From Candidatus Izemoplasma sp. (GTDB lineage: Bacteria > Bacillota_I > Bacilli_A > Izemoplasmatales > Izemoplasmataceae): 10,336 bases of DNA. Positions 1 to 5,304 of this stretch are shown piece by piece. The DNA is taken from contig SKJA01000022.1 in the NCBI GenBank assembly GCA_007116105.1, forward strand, positions 1-10,336. Direction: 5' to 3'. The translations under genes and the position numbers were made by a program. The notes under the pieces are model-generated. The model worked only from the letters and a program-made list of their open reading frames with translations. It did no database searches and was not told the origin of the DNA. The first letter of the stretch is position 1; each line of letters begins with the position of its first letter.

Positions 1-26
1 GGCATCGTCTTTTGATGCCCCTTTTT
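1..26 (+). terminator. Rho-independent terminator of an upstream gene
   Basis: A 6-bp stem (GGCATC at 1-6 with GATGCC at 14-19) encloses a 7-nt loop and is followed by CC and a run of five T at 22-26. The gene it ends lies left of the window, and the stem may extend beyond the edge. Confidence 0.7.
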
Positions 27-48
27 ATTACGCAAGCCAGGGCAGCTG

Positions 49-57
49 TGGTATAAT
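49..57 (+). promoter_or_regulatory. Extended -10 promoter of the helicase-nfo-queG-trmL unit
   Basis: TATAAT at 52-57 is preceded directly by TGG (49-51), the TGn extension that can replace a good -35 element. No convincing -35 is visible; TTACGC at 28-33 with an 18-nt spacer is the best and is weak. Transcription would start near 64-65, at the ribosome site, giving a leader of only about 13 nt. It lies just after the upstream terminator. Confidence 0.75.
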
Positions 58-64
58 ACGCCAC

Positions 65-70
65 GAGGTG
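65..70 (+). promoter_or_regulatory. Ribosome binding site that sets the helicase start
   Basis: GAGGTG lies 6 nt before the ATG at 77. An in-frame GTG at 68 falls inside this ribosome site, so it cannot be the start and the ATG at 77 is preferred. Confidence 0.75.
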
Positions 71-76
71 ACTAAC

Positions 77-1189
77 ATGGAACGTATTCTTAAGTATCAA
101 ACGGCTTTAGGGTTTAAGACCTTAACGCCGATTCAACGAAGCGTCATTCCCAAACTGTTAAAAAAACAAGATGTGATTGTCTCTTCACCCACGGGTAGCG
201 GAAAATCACACGCTTTTTTAATGCCGCTGCTCACACATCTAGATCCCGAGCAAGACCGTGTCCAATTGACCATCATTGCGCCTACCGCGATGCTCGCAGA
301 ACAACTTTATAAAATGACCACCGACTTAATTTCACTCGCAGAAGAGCCGTTTAGAGTGATGCTTTTAGCCGGTGGAAAAGATAAAGAAAGAGCCATCCGA
401 AAACTCAATCACAAACAACCCCACATTGTCATCGGGACGCCAGGAAGACTGCATGACTTAGCGTTACAAGAACGTGTCTTAGCGCTTCACACGACCCAAC
501 ATTTGGTGTTAGATGAAGCCGACATGACCTTAGATGCGGGGTTTTTACCGCAAGTCGATGCTTTGGCCCGAATGATGCCTAAAACCTTACACATCAGTGT
601 CTTTTCGGCGACCATCCCCCAAGCTTTAGAACCTTTTTTGAAAAAATACCTTCACCACCCCCTGCGCCTTGATCAAACACAAGAAGTGCTCTCGCAGCTT
701 AACATTGAACACCGTTTCGTCTACACGGAACCCTCGCGTCGTTTAGAACAGTTGACGCATTTAGTGAAAAACATCAACCCCTATCTTGCGATTATTTTTG
801 CTGCTCACAAACCTGAAGTGCAGGCCATTCATCAAGCACTTCACGCGATGGGAATCGAAGCAAAAGTTTTAAGCGGAGAAACCAGCGATCGTGAGCGTAA
901 GCAATTGCGTCGTGATTTAGACGCCTTAAGAGTGCAATACTTGGTTGCCTCCGATGTCGCCGCCCGTGGGTTAGACATTGACGACATCTCGCATGTCATA
1001 AACTATTCGCTGCCAAAAGACATGACCTTTTACCTGCACCGCATCGGACGCACCGGTCGGATGGGAAAAAGTGGTGAAGCGATTACCTTATACGCAACCC
1101 AAGACTTAGACGCTTTAAGAAAATTAAAACCGTACGGCATTGACATCGATGCGGTGATGTTACAAAGCAAAAAAAATAGAAGGAAGTGA
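77..1189 (+). CDS. cshB: DEAD-box ATP-dependent RNA helicase, CshB-like
   Basis: ATP-driven RNA unwinding enzyme of the cytosol, probably used in RNA remodelling, decay or cold adaptation. The 370-residue product carries the full superfamily-2 motif set: Q motif around FKTLTPIQ (Q20), motif I SPTGSGKS (37-44), Ia at PTAMLAEQ (69-76), Ib TPGR (121-124), DEAD (146-149), SAT (178-180), the ARGLD motif (296-300) and HRIGRTGR (321-328). It is close to the minimal two-RecA core, with only a short basic tail (KKNRRK) instead of a long C-terminal RNA-binding extension. The next gene is nfo; Bacillus subtilis likewise has cshB (yqfR) beside nfo (yqfS), which supports CshB rather than CshA or DeaD. The DEAD-box call is certain; the CshB subgroup is inferred from size and neighbours. 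Confidence 0.9.
   Translation: MERILKYQTALGFKTLTPIQRSVIPKLLKKQDVIVSSPTGSGKSHAFLMPLLTHLDPEQDRVQLTIIAPTAMLAEQLYKMTTDLISLAEEPFRVMLLAGGKDKERAIRKLNHKQPHIVIGTPGRLHDLALQERVLALHTTQHLVLDEADMTLDAGFLPQVDALARMMPKTLHISVFSATIPQALEPFLKKYLHHPLRLDQTQEVLSQLNIEHRFVYTEPSRRLEQLTHLVKNINPYLAIIFAAHKPEVQAIHQALHAMGIEAKVLSGETSDRERKQLRRDLDALRVQYLVASDVAARGLDIDDISHVINYSLPKDMTFYLHRIGRTGRMGKSGEAITLYATQDLDALRKLKPYGIDIDAVMLQSKKNRRK
1180..1189 (+). promoter_or_regulatory. Ribosome binding site of nfo, containing the helicase stop codon
   Basis: AAGGAAGTGA matches the anti-Shine-Dalgarno complement AAGGAGGTGA at 9 of 10 bases. The GGAAG core ends 8 nt before the ATG at 1195. Its last three bases are the TGA stop of the helicase gene. 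An in-frame GTG at 1186 lies inside this site and is rejected as the start. Confidence 0.75.
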
Positions 1190-1194
1190 CGTCT

Positions 1195-2106
1195 ATGAAA
1201 TTAGGATCGCATGTGAGTATGTCAGGCAAAGACATGCTTCTAGGCAGTGTTGAAGAAGCACTAAGTTATGGTGCCAATGCGTTTATGATTTATACTGGCG
1301 CGCCACAAACCACGCGCCGCAAAGACATTCGAGAATTAAACATCGAAGCCGGTGTTGCGGCACTTCAAGCCCATGGCATTGCACTGGAAGATGTGGTTGT
1401 GCATGCCCCTTACATCATGAACCTAGCCAATCCTGACCCTGAAAAACGAGCCTTTGCGGTGCGTTTTTTAACAGAAGAACTCCAACGTTCAGCGGCCATA
1501 GGGGCCACTCAAATAGTTTTGCATCCAGGGGCCCATGTGGGTGAAGGCGCAGAGGCTGGCATTGCGTTCATCGTGGACGGACTTAAACAAGTCTTTGAAA
1601 ACACCGAAGCCCTTTCGATAAAAATAGCGCTTGAAACCATGGCTGGTAAAGGCACTGAGATCGGTCGTTCATTTGATGAACTTGCGGCCATCATCGAAGG
1701 CTTAAACCACCACCCACGATTGTCGGTGTGTTTTGATACCTGCCACACACACGACGCAGGGTATGATCTCATCGACAACCTTGAAGGGGTCCTAGCAGAA
1801 TTTGACGAAAAGGTCGGCTTAAGCCGCATCAGTGTGCTGCACTTAAACGATTCATTAAATCCCCGTGGCGCAAGCAAGGACCGCCATGCGAACATTGGGT
1901 TTGGTCACATCGGATTTGAGGCCTTGCACCGTGTGTTAACCCATCCGACGTTTCAAGAGATTCCCATCATCTTAGAAACACCTTATGTCACACCCAACGA
2001 TGAATCCAAAGACAAAGTGTTGCCGCCTTACCGTCACGAAATTGCCATGTTAAAGCGCGGCGTGTTTGAGCCTAACCTCATTGAGTCCATTCGATTAGGG
2101 AAGTGA
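1195..2106 (+). CDS. nfo: Endonuclease IV (AP endonuclease)
   Basis: Zinc-dependent base-excision repair enzyme. It cuts the DNA backbone 5' to abasic sites and removes 3'-blocking groups. The 303-residue product is a typical AP-endonuclease-2 TIM barrel starting MKLGSHVSMSGK. All nine metal ligands known from E. coli Nfo can be placed: H70, H110 (VLHPGAH), E147 (IALETMAGKG), D181 and H184 (FDTCHTHDAGYD), H216 (VLHLNDS), D229 and H231 (KDRHANIG), and E261 (ILETP). It should therefore be active. The length is slightly above the E. coli enzyme and normal for Firmicutes. The gene starts 5 nt after the helicase stop and ends 7 nt before queG, so it is an operon member likely translated by coupling. 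The ATG at 1195 was chosen for its spacing from the ribosome site. Confidence 0.96.
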   Translation: MKLGSHVSMSGKDMLLGSVEEALSYGANAFMIYTGAPQTTRRKDIRELNIEAGVAALQAHGIALEDVVVHAPYIMNLANPDPEKRAFAVRFLTEELQRSAAIGATQIVLHPGAHVGEGAEAGIAFIVDGLKQVFENTEALSIKIALETMAGKGTEIGRSFDELAAIIEGLNHHPRLSVCFDTCHTHDAGYDLIDNLEGVLAEFDEKVGLSRISVLHLNDSLNPRGASKDRHANIGFGHIGFEALHRVLTHPTFQEIPIILETPYVTPNDESKDKVLPPYRHEIAMLKRGVFEPNLIESIRLGK

Positions 2107-2113
2107 TGTCTCC

Positions 2114-3061
2114 ATGGACGTCTTGTTAAGAGCGTATTTCGATGATGTAAAGTTTGTTAAAACACACGACTATATCACGTTACGAAGAAAACTATTTGAA
2201 GAAACACAAGAAGACTTTTCGTTTTTAGAAGGCTATGACACGATGGCAATCGTGGCGCTAGCCTACGATAAGACACAAGTAAAGTTTGCCGGTAAAGGCC
2301 ACGGCATGGTGGCTCGATATGCCTATGGCGAAGATTACCATAAAACGTTTTATCGTCTCTTTGATACACTTGAAGCGCAGGCTCAATCGCTAGGCTATCA
2401 CATCAAAGGCTATGCGGATGTTTCACCGGTCGATGAGCGTTTTTTAGGCTACATCGGTGGGCTTGGCTTTATTGGTCACAACGATTTATTAATCCATCCT
2501 AAGTTCGGGACATACATGATGTTGGGCACCATCTTGATCGATCAAGCCATGGGCGAAGACCAACCATTGATTGAGCAAGGGTGTGGGTCTTGTACAAAAT
2601 GCATCGACGCCTGTCCAGGGGGAGCCCTCAGTAAAGAGGGGTTTGTCAAACAGCACTGTCTTTCTTATCAATCGCAGATGAAAGAGCCTTTAACTTTGAC
2701 ACAAGTGAAGAAATTTAAAACGTTTTTATGGGGCTGCGATGTGTGTCAGCGCGTCTGTCCTAAAAACGCTGGTTTACAAGGTCCCTTTCACCCGTCCTTT
2801 CATCCCGATGAACAGTCTCAGTTAAACTTAGAAGCCTTATTGACTCTTTCAAATAAAGCCTTCTCAAAGCAATACAAAGACTACGCCTATGCTTTTAGAG
2901 GTGGGTTGGTGATGAAACGTAACGCCATCATGTTGATGTACAATCAACGTTTAAGCCAACATTTACCGCTCATCAAAGAGACCTTAAAAACCTATTGGCA
3001 TGTGGATTGGTTTAAAGAAACCGTCGCCCCAATGGTGGAAGAAATGGAGCAGTGGCAATGA
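2114..3061 (+). CDS. queG: Epoxyqueuosine reductase (short form)
   Basis: Cobalamin- and iron-sulfur-dependent enzyme that reduces epoxyqueuosine to queuosine at wobble position 34 of tRNAs with GUN anticodons, the last step of queuosine synthesis. The 315-residue product shows two ferredoxin-type [4Fe-4S] motifs: C157, C160, C163, C167 (CGSCTKCIDACP) and C208, C211, C215 (CDVCQRVCP), with another cysteine at C182. The upstream segment around DVSPVDER (102-109) and GLGFIGHN (116-123) matches the family's cobalamin/active-site region; D102 aligns by eye with the family's conserved aspartate. The usual GKN is GHN here. At 315 residues it is shorter than the roughly 380-residue E. coli and B. 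subtilis proteins, and only the first part of the HEAT-like tail (FRGGLVMKRNAI) is present. The ribosome site GGAAG (2099-2103) supports the ATG at 2114. The stop overlaps the trmL start. Confidence 0.9.
   Translation: MDVLLRAYFDDVKFVKTHDYITLRRKLFEETQEDFSFLEGYDTMAIVALAYDKTQVKFAGKGHGMVARYAYGEDYHKTFYRLFDTLEAQAQSLGYHIKGYADVSPVDERFLGYIGGLGFIGHNDLLIHPKFGTYMMLGTILIDQAMGEDQPLIEQGCGSCTKCIDACPGGALSKEGFVKQHCLSYQSQMKEPLTLTQVKKFKTFLWGCDVCQRVCPKNAGLQGPFHPSFHPDEQSQLNLEALLTLSNKAFSKQYKDYAYAFRGGLVMKRNAIMLMYNQRLSQHLPLIKETLKTYWHVDWFKETVAPMVEEMEQWQ
3046..3060 (+). promoter_or_regulatory. Ribosome site and ATGA overlap coupling queG to trmL
   Basis: GGAG at 3046-3049 lies 8 nt before the ATG at 3058. That ATG overlaps the queG stop in an ATGA arrangement (3058-3061), a classic translational coupling signal. 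An in-frame GTG at 3052 is only 2 nt from the GGAG and is rejected as the start. Confidence 0.7.
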
Positions 3062-3573
3062 ATCACATCGTCTTATATCATCCCGAGATTCCCCAAAACA
3101 CAGGCAACATCATGCGCACGTGTGTGGCAGTGAATGCCAAGTTGCATTTGATTGAGCCGCTGGGTTTTTCACTCGATGAAAAATATGTGAAACGCAGTGC
3201 AGCCAATTATCTAGAACATTTGGACTATCAACTTTATCCGAGTTTAGAAGCTTTCTTTGAACAAAATCACGGCGCCTTCTACATCTTTTCACGCTATGGT
3301 CAAAAGCGCCCCGATCAGCTCGATTTGAGTGACACCCAACAAGAACACTATTATTTGTTTGGTGCGGAATCGACCGGACTCCCTAAAGCTTTCTTAGAAC
3401 AACATCTAGACAAAACGTTTCGCCTACCGATGAGCGATAAAGTTCGCAGTTTAAATCTATCCAATTGTGCGGCCATCGTGTTGTATGAAGCGATGCGCCA
3501 ACAAGACTATCCTGGGCTGTTTGAACATGAACCTGAAATCTTTAAAGGCAAAGACTATTTAAAAAAGCTGTAG
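3058..3573 (+). CDS. trmL: tRNA (cytidine/uridine-34-2'-O)-methyltransferase TrmL
   Basis: SPOUT-class methyltransferase that uses S-adenosylmethionine to methylate the 2'-hydroxyl of wobble nucleotide 34, in E. coli of the two tRNA-Leu species read as CAA and cmnm5UAA. The 171-residue product is a minimal SPOUT domain with the three family motifs: IPQNTGNIMRTC (11-22), FGAESTGLP (101-109), and the knot segment with LPMSDKVRSLNLSNCAAI (123-140). It lacks an extra RNA-binding domain, as expected for TrmL, which acts as a dimer. The start overlaps the queG stop by 4 nt, so two wobble-base modifiers are made from adjacent coupled genes. The stop codon TAG sits in the loop region of the terminator hairpin. 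The paralogues TrmH and TrmJ are unlikely because of the size and motif spelling. Confidence 0.94.
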   Translation: MNHIVLYHPEIPQNTGNIMRTCVAVNAKLHLIEPLGFSLDEKYVKRSAANYLEHLDYQLYPSLEAFFEQNHGAFYIFSRYGQKRPDQLDLSDTQQEHYYLFGAESTGLPKAFLEQHLDKTFRLPMSDKVRSLNLSNCAAIVLYEAMRQQDYPGLFEHEPEIFKGKDYLKKL

Positions 3574-3588
3574 ACAGCTTTTTTAATA
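3561..3588 (+). terminator. Intrinsic terminator overlapping the trmL stop codon
   Basis: AAAAAGCTGT (3562-3571) pairs with ACAGCTTTTT (3574-3583), leaving about a 4-nt TAGA loop if the inner T-A pair opens. A T tract runs through 3584. The last trmL codons form the left arm and the TAG stop (3571-3573) is at the loop. The arrangement is nearly symmetric, so it could also stop transcription from the opposite strand. Confidence 0.8.
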
Positions 3589-3607
3589 GCACAAGATGCA
3601 GTATAAT
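3579..3607 (+). promoter_or_regulatory. Promoter of the Ntdp gene
   Basis: A perfect -10 TATAAT lies at 3602-3607. The -35 position (3579-3584, 17-nt spacer) is only a T run shared with the preceding terminator, so that element is weak. Transcription would begin near 3614, immediately before the ribosome site. Confidence 0.65.
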
Positions 3608-3615
3608 ACCGAATA

Positions 3616-3625
3616 AGGATGTGAT
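3616..3625 (+). promoter_or_regulatory. Extended ribosome binding site of the Ntdp gene
   Basis: AGGATGTGAT matches AGGAGGTGAT at 9 of 10 bases and sits 3 nt before the ATG at 3629, which puts the core purines at normal spacing. It begins about where the transcript is predicted to start. Confidence 0.65.
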
Positions 3626-3628
3626 GAC

Positions 3629-4156
3629 ATGAACATAAAGATCGGCGATCCTTTGGTGGTACAAAGCTATAAACACGATGAAACGCTGCATCGGATTTGG
3701 GCCAAAGCAACCGTCATTGATCTCACAGATGATCATATAGTGTTGGCCAATCGGCGCACCAAAGTCATTGAAGCCAATGGTCGGTTTTGGTACACCAAAG
3801 AACCTTCAGTCACCTGGTTTTTCAAAAACACATGGTTTAACATCATCGGCATTGTGCGTAAAGACGGCATTTACTTTTACTGCAACATTGCCTCACCCTA
3901 TGTGATTGACCATGAAGCATTAAAGTACATTGATTACGACCTCGACATCAAAGTATTCCCGAATTTAAGCTATCAAGTGCTCGACCGCAAAGAGTATTCG
4001 CGTCATCAAGACACCATGGATTATCCTGAAGCGTTGATGCGTATTTTAGACCTTGAAGTCAAACGCTTAAAATCATGGATAGAAGAAGCAAAAGGTCCCT
4101 TTACACCAGGCCTTGTGCCACAACTGTATGACCGCTATAAACTGATTCGACCATGA
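3629..4156 (+). CDS. Nucleoside tri-/diphosphate phosphatase Ntdp (DUF402)
   Basis: Cytosolic metal-dependent phosphatase that removes terminal phosphates from nucleoside tri- and diphosphates; the family includes S. aureus Ntdp, B. subtilis YgaC and the fosfomycin-pathway enzyme FomD. The 175-residue product has the expected length. The start MNIKIGDPLVVQSYKHDETL and the segments WFNIIGIVRKDGIYFYCNIA and YIDYDLDIKVFPN are family hallmarks. From memory of the S. aureus site assignments (R26, N90, D106, D108, E110, D123, E126), every position is found here shifted by four: R22, N86, D102, D104, D106 (Asp for Glu), D119 and E122. It should therefore be catalytic. The gene stands alone between its own promoter and terminator. 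The physiological substrate in this host cannot be read from the sequence. Confidence 0.9.
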   Translation: MNIKIGDPLVVQSYKHDETLHRIWAKATVIDLTDDHIVLANRRTKVIEANGRFWYTKEPSVTWFFKNTWFNIIGIVRKDGIYFYCNIASPYVIDHEALKYIDYDLDIKVFPNLSYQVLDRKEYSRHQDTMDYPEALMRILDLEVKRLKSWIEEAKGPFTPGLVPQLYDRYKLIRP

Positions 4157-4179
4157 CGCCCAAGGGCGTCTTTTCTTTT
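4155..4179 (+). terminator. Intrinsic terminator of the Ntdp gene
   Basis: GACGCCC (4155-4161) pairs with GGGCGTC (4164-4170) across AA, in practice a CAAG loop. TTTTCTTTT follows (4171-4179). The left arm starts within the TGA stop codon (4154-4156). Confidence 0.88.
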
Positions 4180-4187
4180 AACTCTGA

Positions 4188-4216
4188 TTGACATCTAAAG
4201 AGCTCTAAGGTAAGAT
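4188..4216 (+). promoter_or_regulatory. Sigma-70/SigA-type promoter of the iron transport operon
   Basis: A perfect -35 TTGACA (4188-4193) and a -10 TAAGAT (4211-4216) are separated by exactly 17 nt. This is the only promoter in the window with a clear -35 element. Transcription should start near 4223, giving a leader of about 39 nt. Confidence 0.85.
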
Positions 4217-4228
4217 AAAAGTATGACA

Positions 4229-4247
4229 ATTTATAAAAATTATAAAT
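4229..4247 (+). promoter_or_regulatory. Putative Fur/PerR-family operator
   Basis: ATTTATAA (4229-4236) and TTATAAAT (4240-4247) form a perfect 8-bp inverted repeat around AAA. The inner 15 bases (4231-4245), TTATAAAAATTATAA, match the Bacillus PerR-box consensus TTATAATnATTATAA at 13 of 14 fixed positions and resemble the Fur 7-1-7 box. The site covers about +7 to +25 of the predicted transcript, where a bound repressor would block transcription. Location before a ferric uptake operon fits iron-responsive repression. AT-rich leaders can produce such repeats by chance, so this is an inference. Confidence 0.55.
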
Positions 4248-4261
4248 AAGAGGGAACATGC

Positions 4262-5293
4262 ATGAAAAAAATACCGTTTATCGCTTTGTTAAGCGTTTTA
4301 TTTTTGATTTTAAGTGCCTGCACTTTAGGTGTGAATGAAGAAAACAGCATCACATTATTTACCCAACGTCACTACGACACCGACCAAGCGTTGTATGACA
4401 TCTTTTATGAACAAACAGGCATTCGTGTGAATGTCGTCTCCGCAGGCGCCGATGAACTGATGAATCGTCTTGAAACAGAAGGCGAAGACACGGTTGCGGA
4501 TGTGTTGTTGATGGCCGATGTTGGAAGATTACACATGGCGCAAGAACGGGGGCTATTACAAGCGGTTCAAAGTGAGGCGCTAGAAGCGCACATTCCCGCC
4601 AATTTCCGTCAGCCTGATGGATACTGGTTTGGGTTAACGTTGCGTGCCCGGATTTTGGTGTATCACCCTGAACGCGTCAGTGAAGCAGAGCTTTCAACCT
4701 ATCAAGCGCTCACCGAGCCTCAGTGGCAAGGCCGTGTGGTCACCCGAACCTCAACCAACCTCTATTCACAAAGTTTCACCGCCTCGATGATCGCGGTGTA
4801 TGGCGAAGCACAGACACGAACCTTTGTTCAAGGGTTGGTGGCGAACTTGGCCCATGCGCCTAGAGGCAACGACCGCGATCAAGCGAAACAAGTGATGAAC
4901 GGTGAAGCCGATGTGGCGATTATGAACACCTATTACATGGGCCGTATGTTAAACAGTGCCGATCCGTTTGAACGTGATGTGGCCCAAACCTTAAGACTCT
5001 TTTTCCCTAACCAAGAGACCACTGGGACGCACGTCAATCTCTCCGCCGCTGGCGTCACCCGCCATGCGCGTAATGTGGAGGGGGCTGTGAAGTTTTTAGA
5101 GTTTCTCAGTGACACCCAGGCTCAAGGTCTTTTTGCCAGTGCAAATTTCGAATACCCTGTCCACCCCGACGTGGAACTTGACCCCCTTGTGGCCTCGTGG
5201 GGCACGTTTAGACCACAAGACATTAACCTAGCACTCCTTGGCGTCCACGCACGTCATGCCGTCATCATTATGGACGAAGAGGGCTGGGAGTAA
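4262..5293 (+). CDS. fbpA: Ferric iron ABC transporter, substrate-binding lipoprotein (FbpA/FutA type)
   Basis: Extracytoplasmic solute-binding protein that captures ferric iron and hands it to the permease. The 343-residue product starts with a lipoprotein signal: two lysines, a hydrophobic stretch (4-17) and a LSAC lipobox with C20 as the lipidated cysteine. Family marks are TQRHYDTDQALY (34-45), close to the SxRHY(D/N)xD motif of FbpA and FutA proteins, and the paired tyrosines Y224-Y225 in NTYYMGRM, which match the iron-ligand tyrosines of this family. WGTF near 313-316 is also typical. The ribosome site GAGGGA (4250-4255) is 6 nt from the ATG at 4262; an ATG at 4258 is out of frame. It is first in a three-gene transporter operon with an operator-like palindrome in the leader. 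Other cluster-D substrates are possible, but the Tyr pair favours iron. Confidence 0.88.
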   Translation: MKKIPFIALLSVLFLILSACTLGVNEENSITLFTQRHYDTDQALYDIFYEQTGIRVNVVSAGADELMNRLETEGEDTVADVLLMADVGRLHMAQERGLLQAVQSEALEAHIPANFRQPDGYWFGLTLRARILVYHPERVSEAELSTYQALTEPQWQGRVVTRTSTNLYSQSFTASMIAVYGEAQTRTFVQGLVANLAHAPRGNDRDQAKQVMNGEADVAIMNTYYMGRMLNSADPFERDVAQTLRLFFPNQETTGTHVNLSAAGVTRHARNVEGAVKFLEFLSDTQAQGLFASANFEYPVHPDVELDPLVASWGTFRPQDINLALLGVHARHAVIIMDEEGWE

Positions 5294-5304
5294 AGAGTGA
5301 GAGT

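Noticed and set aside
1169..1176. A-run at the end of the helicase gene as a possible frameshift or slippage site
   Set aside because: The zero frame reaches a stop within four codons that is placed exactly in nfo's ribosome site, and no extended product is expected in another frame.
1509..1895. Open frame of 128 codons on the minus strand inside nfo
   Set aside because: It lies wholly antisense to a certain gene, its translation resembles no family, and it has no ribosome site. It is a shadow of nfo codon use.
3542..3736. Minus-strand open frame spanning the trmL-Ntdp junction
   Set aside because: It crosses the terminator and promoter of real genes on the other strand and its product has no recognisable pattern.
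4229..4247. Palindrome as an RNA hairpin or riboswitch in the leader
   Set aside because: The stem would be eight A-U pairs with a 3-nt loop, too weak to matter, and the 39-nt leader is too short for a known riboswitch. A protein operator is more plausible.
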